Shown: piece after piece, positions 17,533-26,998 of the stretch
Position numbering within the stretch: the first letter of the stretch is position 1
Layout: every line of letters begins with the position of its first letter
Assembly (NCBI GenBank): GCA_024280295.1
Contig: JAJRQK010000029.1
Coordinates: forward strand, 62,001 to 126,000
DNA: 64,000 bases
Origin: Bacteroidota bacterium
GTDB taxonomy: Bacteria; Bacteroidota; Bacteroidia; Flavobacteriales_D; Crocinitomicaceae
Reading direction: 5' to 3'
The notes under the pieces: model-generated
What the model was told of the DNA's origin: nothing
Database searches by the model: none
The model's input: the letters and a program-made list of their open reading frames with translations, nothing else
Program-made: the position numbers and the translations under genes

Positions 17533-18627
17533 TTAATTCAAACTCTTCTTGTAAAACGGCAACTTAACAACCCTCGCCTTGATAAGTTTGTTTCTTATTT
17601 CAATCATCAGTTCTGTGTCAATTTTGCTGTTGTCAATTGTAACATAACCCAGCCCAATTCCAATTTTCATTGATGGCGACATCGTTCCTGAGGTAACTTG
17701 ACCAATTTCATTTCCTTCAACATCCTTAATGATATGATCATGTCTAGGAATTCCTCGGTCAATCATCTCGAAGGCAACAAGTTTTCGTGTCACTCCTTCT
17801 TCTTTTTGTTTCGTTAAGAATTCTTTGTCGATAAAATCTTCTTTCGCTAATTTAGTAATCCATCCTAAGCCAGCTTCAAGAGGTGATGTTGTGTCACTTA
17901 TGTCATTACCGTAGAGACAAAATCCCATTTCTAATCGAAGTGTATCTCTTGCTGCTAGTCCAACGGGCTTAATGCCAAAATCAGCACCTGCTGCTAGAAC
18001 CTTATCAAAGATTTGTACAACCTCGCTGTTCTTACAGTAAATTTCAAATCCTCCAGAACCAGTATAACCAGTAGCAGAAATTATAACATTTTCAATTCCA
18101 GCAAAATCAGCCACAGCGAAATGATAGTACTTGATCTCAGATAGGTTCTCCGAAGTCAATGATTGCATCGCTTCAACAGCTTTTGGCCCTTGAATAGCAA
18201 GTAGTGAATAATCTTCAGATAAATCACGCATATCAGCTTCGAAGGAATTATGAGAACTTATCCAATGCCAATCTTTTTGAATATTAGATGCGTTTACAAC
18301 TAATAGATATTTCTCCTGGCTAAAGCGATAAATGATCAAATCATCAATTACACCACCTTTCCCATTTGGCATACAACTGTATTGCGCTCGACCATCGGTT
18401 AGGGTAGATGCATCATTGGAAGTCACTTTTTGAATCAATGCAAGGGCATTTGGACCAGAAATCAAAAATTCTCCCATGTGAGATACATCAAAGACACCAA
18501 CGGAATTCCGTACCGTTTCATGTTCAACTGTAACTCCTTCGTACTGTACAGGCATATTATACCCTGCAAATGGAACCATCTTTGCTCCAAGTGCAATGTG
18601 CTTATCATTGAGTGCAATCTCTTTCAT
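17533..18627 (-). CDS. gcvT: Glycine cleavage system T protein (aminomethyltransferase)
   Basis: 364 residues from the ATG at 18627, the normal length. The frame stays open further to 18756, but that extra segment is unlike the family and overlaps the next gene. Family marks: [13 protein letters not shown] at the start, VFDVSHMGE, the folate-site region [15 protein letters not shown] and [11 protein letters not shown]. It moves the aminomethyl carbon from the H protein to THF, giving 5,10-methylene-THF and ammonia. The other gcv genes are not in the window. It follows the FAD oxidoreductase on the same strand with a 91-base gap. Confidence 0.95.
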   Translation of the reverse strand: MKEIALNDKHIALGAKMVPFAGYNMPVQYEGVTVEHETVRNSVGVFDVSHMGEFLISGPNALALIQKVTSNDASTLTDGRAQYSCMPNGKGGVIDDLIIYRFSQEKYLLVVNASNIQKDWHWISSHNSFEADMRDLSEDYSLLAIQGPKAVEAMQSLTSENLSEIKYYHFAVADFAGIENVIISATGYTGSGGFEIYCKNSEVVQIFDKVLAAGADFGIKPVGLAARDTLRLEMGFCLYGNDISDTTSPLEAGLGWITKLAKEDFIDKEFLTKQKEEGVTRKLVAFEMIDRGIPRHDHIIKDVEGNEIGQVTSGTMSPSMKIGIGLGYVTIDNSKIDTELMIEIRNKLIKARVVKLPFYKKSLN

Positions 18628-18718
18628 GTTCTCTAATTTTGAGGCAAAAATAAAACTATTACTAGGGTGACGGTCACGATTTGGGTGATTATTCTCATCC
18701 AACTGTCTATATGAAGCG

Positions 18719-19855
18719 TTACCCCTCAGTAATAAGATCAGATAAATCTTTTCCAATCAATGAACCTATTGCCACTCCCATTCCTCCTAAACGAATTCCA
18801 CAGTAAATGGACGACGAGACTTTCTTTACAATTGGTTTTTTTGATTTTCCAACACCCATAATTCCGCTCCATCGATGATCAATTTCATAGTTCGTATTCG
18901 GTAATATGGTCTCTTTGAGGATTCTCTCAAGCGATTGCATAATTTCCTCAGTTAAGGCAATCTCTGTTGTCGTTTCACCTTCTTTATCCAAATTTCTACC
19001 TCCGCCAAATAGAATGCGGTTGTCAATGTTTCTGAAGTAATAATAACCTTGTTGATAGTGAAATGTTCCTTTTATATTGAGGTTTTCAATGGGCTTTGTG
19101 ATCAAGACTTGAGCTCGTGCAGGTTTAACTTCCTCATCAAGTAATTGATTGGCAAAACCATTTGTACAAACGGCAACTTTCGTTGCTTTGAAATCTCCAT
19201 TTGATGTTTTTGCAGTTGCATAGTCAGAAAATTGTTCGATTTCATTGACTTCTGTGCCAAATAATACGCGAATATCGGCAGCAATTATTGTTTGATAAAA
19301 TGCTTGATTCATCATGCCTGTGTTGATTTGTCCTTCTAAACGATTGTGAAAGCTCGAAATGACATTATTAAATTCGAAAACAGTCGAAACTCGGGAATCA
19401 ATTGAGTAAGCGTTCTTTTCGCCAGTAATCTCTTCTAACTTATCATTGTAAGAGTCAATTTCTGGGCATACTAAATCGAAAAGTTCTCGCTCACTTTCGG
19501 TAATTAAATCCCATGAACCATTAATCTGTAAATCAAGATTCTTATCCCCAATTGTTGACCTCAATTTACGGAGTCCTTTCCATCTTAAAGCAATTGTTTC
19601 CCAAACAACTTCCTCTCCGAATTGCTGAATGTCACCATAAATTTCTGTCGCACTCCCAAAACAAGCGAAACCAGCATTCTTGGTACTTGCTCCAGAGGGT
19701 AAGTAACCTCGTTCCAAAATAACAATTCGAGCTGATGGATTATTGTCTTTTAGAGATAAGGCTGTACTGTAACCAACAATACCTGCACCTATGATCAGAA
19801 AGTCAATGTTTTTGACATAATTTTCTTTTTCCCAGTAACTCCAATTTTCATTCAT
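18719..19855 (-). CDS. FAD-dependent oxidoreductase (DAO family)
   Basis: 378 residues from the ATG at 19855; a strong Shine-Dalgarno (AAGGGAG, minus strand, about 19859-19865) decides this start over an upstream TTG at 19885. The FAD-binding motif [17 protein letters not shown] is followed by [14 protein letters not shown], as in D-amino-acid and glycine oxidases and dehydrogenases. The C-terminal part [17 protein letters not shown] with GGMGVAIGS completes the DAO fold. It probably oxidises an amine or amino acid. Being next to gcvT suggests glycine or N-methylglycine metabolism, which is inference. Confidence 0.85.
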   Translation of the reverse strand: MNENWSYWEKENYVKNIDFLIIGAGIVGYSTALSLKDNNPSARIVILERGYLPSGASTKNAGFACFGSATEIYGDIQQFGEEVVWETIALRWKGLRKLRSTIGDKNLDLQINGSWDLITESERELFDLVCPEIDSYNDKLEEITGEKNAYSIDSRVSTVFEFNNVISSFHNRLEGQINTGMMNQAFYQTIIAADIRVLFGTEVNEIEQFSDYATAKTSNGDFKATKVAVCTNGFANQLLDEEVKPARAQVLITKPIENLNIKGTFHYQQGYYYFRNIDNRILFGGGRNLDKEGETTTEIALTEEIMQSLERILKETILPNTNYEIDHRWSGIMGVGKSKKPIVKKVSSSIYCGIRLGGMGVAIGSLIGKDLSDLITEG

Positions 19856-19870
19856 TGCTCCCTTCGGATT

Positions 19871-19898
19871 ATGGCTAAAACTCAACTATTTTAGCCAT
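19871..19898. repeat. Perfect 10-base inverted repeat in a divergent promoter region
   Basis: ATGGCTAAAA (19871-19880) and TTTTAGCCAT (19889-19898) are exact inverse complements around an 8-base spacer. It lies between the divergent FAD oxidoreductase gene (start 19855) and the giant secreted protein gene (start 19974). No T-run follows, so an operator or leader hairpin is likelier than a terminator. Confidence 0.5.
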
Positions 19899-19973
19899 AT
19901 TTGTACTAATTATAAGATAAAATTAAACCAAATCTGTAACTGGTTGTACAGAGTTACGTTTAATTGATGTAGT

Positions 19974-22900
19974 ATGAAGTATTTTATCGTTGTTTTTTTG
20001 CTGCTAATGAGTTCCATTGGATGGTCTCAGGAGGTAAAGTTTCTCTTTAGGGGGAAGGTTCAAAACATTGACTTAGGAAAAAAAGAAGGTGGAGTTGATG
20101 TCACAATCGTTCAAAATGGTCGAACGGTATCATCTGTGAAAACAGCTTCCAGTGGTAAGTACACTTTGAGAGGTGGGCTTGATGCTAAAGTTCCGTTCGA
20201 AATTGTTTTTTCAAAGCCAGGATTGGTAAACAAGCGAGTTCGATTTGATTTCTCAAAAATGAATGATGAAGATACTCCTGCATCGGCCGAATTTGAACCG
20301 GTAGAATCACTCGATATTGATCTCTTTAAAGAACGAGAAGGGCTTGATTTTAGCTTCTTAGATACAGAGCCAGTTGCAGCATTTGATTGGAATTCCAAAA
20401 AGTTGGCACCGAAACTCGATGCAGGTGTAGTAGGTCGAATGCGACGTAAAATTGAGGATTTACTGAATAAGGCGGAGAAAGATAAAGCAGCAACTGAAGC
20501 GGCGTATCAAGCTGCAATTCGTGACGGACAATCATTCTACGACCAAGAGAAATATGAAGAAGCACTCGCTAAATATGAGGACGCAGCAGGGTTGAAGCCT
20601 AATGAAAAACTTCCTTCGGATAGAATAATTGAATTAGATGCATTGATTAAAGCGCAAAAGGAAGCAGCATTAAATCAAGCTCAAGCTGATTCAGAATACA
20701 ATAACCTTATTCAGGCAGCAGATAACCTTCGAGATAACGGAGATCTTAAAGCTGCGGTTTCTAAATATAAAGAAGCAATTACTAAGAAACCTGAACAGTA
20801 TCCTAAAGATCAAGTTGAATTGCTTAATGCTCAAATTTCAGCAGCTGAAAAGGAAAAAGCAAATCAAGTAAAATATGATGAGGCCATCACTTCTGCAGAT
20901 CGCTTTATGAAACAAAACAGTTTACGTGCTGCAAAGGACAAGTACACTATAGCAACTGAATTGAAGCCGTCAGAACAATATCCAAAGGATAAGCTGAAGG
21001 AAATAGAGGCTAAAATGGGTGACCTTGAGGCAAAGGAGGCTCTTAAGAAGGAGTATGATGCAGCAATTACAGCTGCTGACAACTTATTTAGTAGTGATGA
21101 TTTCCAAGGAGCGAAAGAAAAATATCAAGAGGCGTTGACTTATGAGAAATCAGCAACATACCCTAAGGAACGGATTAAAATGTGTGATGCTGCATTAGCG
21201 GATGCTGAAGCCGAAGCAGCTTTGGCTCAAAAAATTACCGATCTCATTAAGAAAGGAAACGATGAGATAGTAGTAAATAGCTTGGAGAATGCAAAAGCGA
21301 GCTTTACGGAAGTACTCGCTTTAGATGATCAGAATGCAATTGCACCTCCAAAATTAGCTGAAATTGCACGTTTAATTCAAGAAGCAAACGATACAGCCTT
21401 GCAGGAACAGAAATATTTGGATCTCATTGCTTCTGGTGACGCTGCAGATAATGCAAATAAGTTGGAAGACGCATTGGCAAAATATACTGAGGCAAAAGGA
21501 GTAAAAAGTACTACTGAAGTTCAAACAAAAATTGATGCTGTTCAAACTAAAATAGACGCAGCTAAAGCTCTAGCAGATAATCAAGCTGCCTACGATAAAC
21601 TAATCGCGGATGCTGGTCAGAAAATGACCTCGGATGATCTAGCGGGTGCAAAAACGGATTATCAATCGGCGTTAGTGCTTGATCCATCTCAATCTTTGCC
21701 TAAGGATAAGATCGCCGAAATTGAGGCACTACTTGCTCAACAATCAGCTGATGCTGATAAGAAACAGAACTATGATAACGCAATTGCAGAGGCTCAAGGT
21801 CTACTGACAGCAGGCGAACTGAATAATGCTAAGGCAAAATACCTCGAAGCAGGAACCATTGATTCTAGTCAAAGTGAACCTAAAGATAAAGTTCGAGAAA
21901 TTGATGAATTGATTGCTCATGATAAAGAACGCGCCCAACGTCAACTTGATTACCAAGCTGCTATTGATGATGCAGATAAATTGTTCAATGAAGCCAAATG
22001 GGAAGAAGCACAAAAACGTTACCGCGATGCGATGACGTTTGATGGAACCAACCCTTATCCTCAGAGACAAATTTCAGAGATTGATGGAAAAATAGAGGAG
22101 CGTGATAATGAAATTGCTAAACGAGAAGAAATTAAGACTTTACTTGCCGATGGGACTAAATTATATGATCAGCAAAAGCTAGAAGATGCACGAGGCAAGT
22201 TTCAACAAGTACTCGCATTAGATCCTAACAATACAGAGGCAACAAATCAGATTGCTGTAATTAATACAGTATTGGCAGCACAAGTTGATGAAGAGGAAAA
22301 GGAAGCTGCATTTGCTGCACTGAAAGAAGAAGGCTTTCAATTGGCGAGTAATGAACAATATCCAGAAGCCAAACAAAAGTTGCAAGAAGCTTTGGCGATG
22401 AAACAAGATCAAGAAGTATCTGCTAAAATTGTTGAAATTGATCAGCAAATGCAAGCAAATATGGCTGCGACTGAATTAGACGAGAACTACAATAACCTTA
22501 TAGCCGAAGCTGAAGGCAGGGAGAATTCTGGTGATTTAGCAGGAGCAATTTCTTCGTATCAACAAGCATCAACAATAAAACCAACTGAGATTTTACCAAA
22601 GGATAAAATTAGAGAGCTTCAATCTTTAGTTTCTAATAATGCATCACAGGCTAAATTGGATGAAGATTATAATAATCTAATTCAATCTGCTCAATCAAAA
22701 GAATATTCAGGTGATTTAACTTCTGCTATTTCAGTCTATCAACAAGCATCTAATTTGAAGCCGAATGAGAATCTCCCTAAAGATAAAATTGCTGAAATTC
22801 AATCGCTAATTACTGATAATGCTAATCAAACGCAAATTGATGCAGATTACACTAAGTTGATTAATGAAGCATCTACTAAAGAATCTGCGGGTGATATTGA

Positions 22901-25529
22901 TGAAGCAATTTCAAAATACCAAGCGGCCTCATTGGTAAAACCGAATGAGCAACTTCCTAAAGACAAAATTACTGAATTGAGAAGTCAATTAACAAATCAG
23001 GCAGAGGTTAATCGGCAGTATAAGGATGCTATGAATAGGGGAGATCAGTTTATGGCAGGGGAGAATTATCTTGATGCAATTGGAGCCTACAATGAAGCCT
23101 TAGCGTTAAAACCAAAAGAGCAAGAGCCTGTAGATAAAGCCGCTCTAGCGGAAGAAGCAGAAAGAAATCGAGGTGGAGTGGATGCTCAATACGAAAAAAT
23201 TCTGTCCGTTGCTCAAGCAAAGATAAATGCCGGTGATTTGGTGAAAGCCGAAGAACTAGCAAAGCGCGCAAAAGGACTGAAAAAAGAAGATCCACGCCCT
23301 AATGTACTCTTGACTCAAATAGCGAAAATAAGAGCAACACAAACTGATTTTGACAAGAATATGGTTTTGGCTGAATCAAGTGCGACATCAAAAAACTATC
23401 AAGAAGCAATTGATTATTTCAAAATTGCAAAGAAAGTGAAGCCAAATGAGACTCTGCCTGATGAGCGTATTGCAGAAATGAATCGCCTTATGGGAGATCA
23501 GAATTCAGCAGCGCAAAAAGAGAAGTTGTATCAAGATAATATGGAGAAAGGACGTGCAACTCAAGGAGCATCTCGTTTCCCAGAAGCATTAAGCCATTAT
23601 CAAAATGCGTTAGCAGTAAAGCCTAATGATCAGCCAGCTACTGATAAAATAAATGAGATTCAACAAATCTTAGATGATTTAGCAAATGCGAACATTAATG
23701 AAATCGCGAAAAAGAATCAATTTGATGCCCTTATTAAAGCCGCTGACGGATTCTTTAGCGTTGGAGAGTATGTTGGAGATGGGGCGTCAATAGTAGCAAA
23801 AGAGACGTATGAACAAGCCTTAACCCTCTACCCTACAAATGCGTATGCAGTAACGCAGCGAGATGAGTGTGTGAAACGTGCTAATGCTGAAGTAAATTCT
23901 GAAGTTGAAGCAGCTTATGCCAACATACTAAAAGTTGCTGACAAGAAATTTGGTGAACTTGATTTTGACAAAGCGAAGGAATTGTACACCCGCGCTTTGG
24001 GTTTAAGGAATTCAGATCCATATCCGAAGAAAAAATTGGCTGAAATTGAAGCAATACTAAATCCACCATTAGTAGAATCGGTTGAGTTAGAGAATCTGGG
24101 TATTCCTTTCGATGCTACTCAAATCGATGGGGGGTTTGTTCTTGAACAAGATGATAGAAAACGAAGACTTTTTAAGAAGACGCGCCTCGAAAGAAAGGTA
24201 GATAGAGCTTATGCAAGTGAGCGAGAAATGATAGCGCTAAAGTCAAGCGATCAACTTGAAACTCGGAATGAAATCACCCATGTTCTTAGTCTAATTGTTG
24301 ATGAAGGTGCTGATTCAGATGATGGGCGACTGCAATTAATTGAAGACTTAAGAATTTCAGAGAAAGAAAGAGATGAAGACGCAAGAGGAAATCAACAGTT
24401 TGAAATAGCAGAGAATCTATCTACTCAAGGAGCATTAGATCTGACAGTCGAAGAACTGTCGTTGCAAAAACAAGAGGATGATCGTGGACATATGATCAAT
24501 ACCGATAAGGTATATTCGATTAAATTGGCTCAAAATCGTACAGATGAGTTGTTGAGCTCCCAATATATTGATGTATCATATGAACAGGATGAGCAAATTA
24601 CTGGATATGTCGATGCTGCACTGGCTGAAACGCAGAGCGATTATGATGATCGATTATATATCGAACGGACAGTTGATGGTGCTGTTGGCAGAGCACTTGA
24701 TTTACAAATTGATTTGGCGAACGGAAGATCTGCTACGACATTAGATCAGCAGGATCAAATTGATGGAGTCTATGAAGCGAAACGTGATAAATTCGTTGAG
24801 AGTGTTAGAACGTCTGAAGATAATAATGAACAATTTAAAGATGTAATGGCGGATCAGCACGAACTAGACAGGTTAGCTTACAATGGTGAAATGGTGAAAT
24901 ACCTAGCCAATCAAGAAATAATCACTGCTGAATTGGCTAAGAAAAAGAACATTCAAGAACAAGCTGATGAAGCTATGACAGCGAAGATTAAGAATGCGGG
25001 AATTAACAAAGAACGTGCTCGATTAGCAGCTTCCCAAGGTGAAATGACGGATCTTGTTGCTCGCCAAAACGTGAGTCAATCGATTGATCTTGTTGAGCTA
25101 AGTGTCGAGGAGAAAGGTAAGACAGATGCTCAAAAAACAAAGGAAAACGCAGAAATTCTTGAGGACATAAATAAGACCAAAACACGCCAAGCTGAACTTG
25201 ATGCTAAAGAACAGCAAGAAAAGGCTTACGCGAATCAGCAAGTAATTAGTGATGTTGATGATTCTCCGAAAGTAAAGCCAATCATTAAAAATGCGCTTGG
25301 TGAAGAGTATCCTGAAGGAGTTTCTCAGGAGTCATTCAAGCAAACAGACAATGATGGACTTGTCAAGTCTATTCTCACTCGAAGAATTGTAGTTATTGAG
25401 GGTCGTGCAACTGTCTATGTTCGTACTCAAACATTGAATGGAATTACCTATAGTAAGAACAATAGACCAAGTTTAGAAAATGTGTGGAACTCAGAAACTC
25501 AAGGCCCGGACTTGGTTCGCCATTATTAG
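19974..25529 (+). CDS. Giant secreted TPR-like repeat protein
   Basis: 1851 residues. A signal peptide ends near GWSQ (residue 19). Residues 20-100 form a carboxypeptidase-regulatory-like beta domain (GVDVTIVQNGR...GKYTLRG). After a linker come about 20 imperfect units of roughly 60 residues (177-1364), each with a Y..LI..A helix, a Y..A helix and a KP.E..PKDKI.EI helix. The final 490 residues are very acidic and helix-prone, ending in a short beta-rich tail (RRIVVIEGRATVYV). No T9SS sorting domain or membrane helix is visible. Such solenoids usually serve as periplasmic or outer-membrane scaffolds; the function here is unknown. The last 50 bases overlap apbE. Confidence 0.85.
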   Translation: MKYFIVVFLLLMSSIGWSQEVKFLFRGKVQNIDLGKKEGGVDVTIVQNGRTVSSVKTASSGKYTLRGGLDAKVPFEIVFSKPGLVNKRVRFDFSKMNDEDTPASAEFEPVESLDIDLFKEREGLDFSFLDTEPVAAFDWNSKKLAPKLDAGVVGRMRRKIEDLLNKAEKDKAATEAAYQAAIRDGQSFYDQEKYEEALAKYEDAAGLKPNEKLPSDRIIELDALIKAQKEAALNQAQADSEYNNLIQAADNLRDNGDLKAAVSKYKEAITKKPEQYPKDQVELLNAQISAAEKEKANQVKYDEAITSADRFMKQNSLRAAKDKYTIATELKPSEQYPKDKLKEIEAKMGDLEAKEALKKEYDAAITAADNLFSSDDFQGAKEKYQEALTYEKSATYPKERIKMCDAALADAEAEAALAQKITDLIKKGNDEIVVNSLENAKASFTEVLALDDQNAIAPPKLAEIARLIQEANDTALQEQKYLDLIASGDAADNANKLEDALAKYTEAKGVKSTTEVQTKIDAVQTKIDAAKALADNQAAYDKLIADAGQKMTSDDLAGAKTDYQSALVLDPSQSLPKDKIAEIEALLAQQSADADKKQNYDNAIAEAQGLLTAGELNNAKAKYLEAGTIDSSQSEPKDKVREIDELIAHDKERAQRQLDYQAAIDDADKLFNEAKWEEAQKRYRDAMTFDGTNPYPQRQISEIDGKIEERDNEIAKREEIKTLLADGTKLYDQQKLEDARGKFQQVLALDPNNTEATNQIAVINTVLAAQVDEEEKEAAFAALKEEGFQLASNEQYPEAKQKLQEALAMKQDQEVSAKIVEIDQQMQANMAATELDENYNNLIAEAEGRENSGDLAGAISSYQQASTIKPTEILPKDKIRELQSLVSNNASQAKLDEDYNNLIQSAQSKEYSGDLTSAISVYQQASNLKPNENLPKDKIAEIQSLITDNANQTQIDADYTKLINEASTKESAGDIDEAISKYQAASLVKPNEQLPKDKITELRSQLTNQAEVNRQYKDAMNRGDQFMAGENYLDAIGAYNEALALKPKEQEPVDKAALAEEAERNRGGVDAQYEKILSVAQAKINAGDLVKAEELAKRAKGLKKEDPRPNVLLTQIAKIRATQTDFDKNMVLAESSATSKNYQEAIDYFKIAKKVKPNETLPDERIAEMNRLMGDQNSAAQKEKLYQDNMEKGRATQGASRFPEALSHYQNALAVKPNDQPATDKINEIQQILDDLANANINEIAKKNQFDALIKAADGFFSVGEYVGDGASIVAKETYEQALTLYPTNAYAVTQRDECVKRANAEVNSEVEAAYANILKVADKKFGELDFDKAKELYTRALGLRNSDPYPKKKLAEIEAILNPPLVESVELENLGIPFDATQIDGGFVLEQDDRKRRLFKKTRLERKVDRAYASEREMIALKSSDQLETRNEITHVLSLIVDEGADSDDGRLQLIEDLRISEKERDEDARGNQQFEIAENLSTQGALDLTVEELSLQKQEDDRGHMINTDKVYSIKLAQNRTDELLSSQYIDVSYEQDEQITGYVDAALAETQSDYDDRLYIERTVDGAVGRALDLQIDLANGRSATTLDQQDQIDGVYEAKRDKFVESVRTSEDNNEQFKDVMADQHELDRLAYNGEMVKYLANQEIITAELAKKKNIQEQADEAMTAKIKNAGINKERARLAASQGEMTDLVARQNVSQSIDLVELSVEEKGKTDAQKTKENAEILEDINKTKTRQAELDAKEQQEKAYANQQVISDVDDSPKVKPIIKNALGEEYPEGVSQESFKQTDNDGLVKSILTRRIVVIEGRATVYVRTQTLNGITYSKNNRPSLENVWNSETQGPDLVRHY
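20502..24066 (+). repeat. About 20 tandem coding repeats of roughly 180 bases
   Basis: The repeats encode 54-65-residue units with the pattern Y-x-x-L/A-I-x-x-A, D-L-x-x-A-x-x-x-Y-x-x-A and K-P-x-E-x-x-P-K-D-K-I-x-E-I. Units 12-14 (about 22480-22990) are the most alike, which suggests recent duplication. The DNA copies have drifted, while the protein pattern is kept. Confidence 0.85.
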
Positions 25530-26541
25530 TAGCGCAATTATTCTAACATCTTGTGCGAATGATCCTGCAAGTCTTAATAGTGCTGGTGGTGAGATCGTTG
25601 GGAATACTCAAGGAACAACCTATACTATTATCATTGCGAATGAGGAGGTGAATTTTACTAAAATTGAAATAGATTCAATCCTTCACGATTTTGACTTCGC
25701 GCTTTCAACGTATTTGGATAATTCTGCGATAACTCAATTGAATGATGCCAAAGTTACTGCTAATGTTCAAGATCAATTTGGATATTTTAAATCCTGCTAC
25801 GAACAAAGCTTAAAGGTTTTCACAATGACAGGTGGTGCTTTTGATCCTTCAGTTTATCCTCTTGTTGAAGGTTGGGGATTTATGAATAATGTGAATGAAC
25901 CAATGCTTCCTAAAGAGGTTGATTCAGTGATGGAATATATTGGCTTTGATAAACACCATACAATTTATTTTACTCAAGGTAATATTCAAATTAATAAGGA
26001 GTTTTCTCAGTATAAATTAGATTTTAATGCGATTGCTCAAGGCTATTCTGTTGATGTTCTTGATCAGTTTTTAGCATCTCGTGGACATAAGAATTACTAC
26101 GTTGAAATTGGAGGTGAACTTATCGTACGAGGAAAAAATCGAGAAGGAAATAAGTGGCGAATTGGAATTGATACTCCGAAGGAACATAACAATGATCACG
26201 AATTGAATAACATCATGTATGTCTCTGATGTAAGTATTGCAACTAGCGGAAATTACCGAAAGTTCTATGAGAAAGATGGTGTTAAATATGCACATACACT
26301 AAATCCCAAAACTGGATACCCTGTGACTCATTCATTGTTGAGTGTAACGGTTATCGCTGAAACATGCGCTCAAGCTGATGCCTATGCAACTGCATTTATG
26401 GTAATCGGGGCAAATGAAACGCTCAGGTTTGTAGAGAATCACCCTGAACTAAGCCTAAAAGTATATCTTCTCGAATCGGGTTTTGGTGATAAAATTAGTC
26501 ACAGTAGCAATGACGCATTCTTACCTTACCTGAAGGAATAG
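25480..26541 (+). CDS. apbE: FAD:protein FMN transferase (ApbE), lipoprotein
   Basis: 353 residues. The start ATG lies 50 bases inside the preceding gene, and it is the only start that keeps the whole lipoprotein signal (hydrophobic IISSAIILTSC; Cys at about 25). ApbE marks: VYPLVEGWGF, DFNAIAQGYSVD, YVEIGGELIVRG, YAHTLNPKTGYPV and the metal-site segment QADAYATAFMV. It attaches FMN from FAD to Thr/Ser of extracytoplasmic flavoproteins, such as Na+-NQR or Rnf subunits, none of which are in the window. It acts on the periplasmic side of the membrane. Confidence 0.94.
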   Translation: MCGTQKLKARTWFAIISSAIILTSCANDPASLNSAGGEIVGNTQGTTYTIIIANEEVNFTKIEIDSILHDFDFALSTYLDNSAITQLNDAKVTANVQDQFGYFKSCYEQSLKVFTMTGGAFDPSVYPLVEGWGFMNNVNEPMLPKEVDSVMEYIGFDKHHTIYFTQGNIQINKEFSQYKLDFNAIAQGYSVDVLDQFLASRGHKNYYVEIGGELIVRGKNREGNKWRIGIDTPKEHNNDHELNNIMYVSDVSIATSGNYRKFYEKDGVKYAHTLNPKTGYPVTHSLLSVTVIAETCAQADAYATAFMVIGANETLRFVENHPELSLKVYLLESGFGDKISHSSNDAFLPYLKE

Positions 26542-26626
26542 GTTATCCTCAATGATGTGTGAGTAAATGGATTCTTGTGATGCTAATTCACGGGTTGTAT
26601 TATCTATCTTCACAAAAAGGATGCCC

Positions 26627-26998
26627 ATGAAGAACAAAAAATTAATCAGAGTACTATTACTCATTACTTCATTAATTTTAGCTGGATTTATTATTCAATA
26701 TTATTGGTCAACAAGTGCTTTGGATGATTTGAAATTTGTTCCGCTATACCTTATGTTGATTACGCTTGGATACATTGTAACACAAATCATTAGAAGATTC
26801 CTATTCAAAAATCAGAATTGGTGGGATTGGCTCTATTATTTTAGTTTAAGTGCAATGATGTTGCCAATATTCTTCGCAAGTACTGAAAATTTGAACATAT
26901 TTAATATCATTACCGATTATGGAACTTTCTTCTTTATTATCCCTGTCGCCTTCGATCTTAAAATGATGATGACTAAATCAGAATCGATAAACTTATGA
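26627..26998 (+). CDS. Small four-helix membrane protein, unknown
   Basis: About 123 residues from the ATG at 26627, chosen because AAAAAGG sits six bases before it and the protein then opens with MKNKKLIR and a membrane helix; the frame can be extended 20 codons upstream. About four hydrophobic segments are visible, and a WWDWLYYFSL stretch lies in the middle. No family was recognised. Its stop overlaps the mpl ATG by four bases, so it is probably cotranscribed with mpl. Confidence 0.62.
   Translation: MKNKKLIRVLLLITSLILAGFIIQYYWSTSALDDLKFVPLYLMLITLGYIVTQIIRRFLFKNQNWWDWLYYFSLSAMMLPIFFASTENLNIFNIITDYGTFFFIIPVAFDLKMMMTKSESINL

Noticed and set aside
18628-18756. 43-codon upstream extension of gcvT
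   Set aside because: It overlaps the end of the FAD oxidoreductase gene, and the text is unlike GcvT N-termini; the ATG at 18627 gives the normal length and start.
19856-19885. TTG-started ten-codon extension of the FAD oxidoreductase
   Set aside because: The ATG at 19855 has a strong Shine-Dalgarno, and the extension runs into the inverted repeat.
20502-24066. Regular repeats considered as a CRISPR array
   Set aside because: The repeats are coding, about 180 bases long, diverged in DNA and in one frame throughout.
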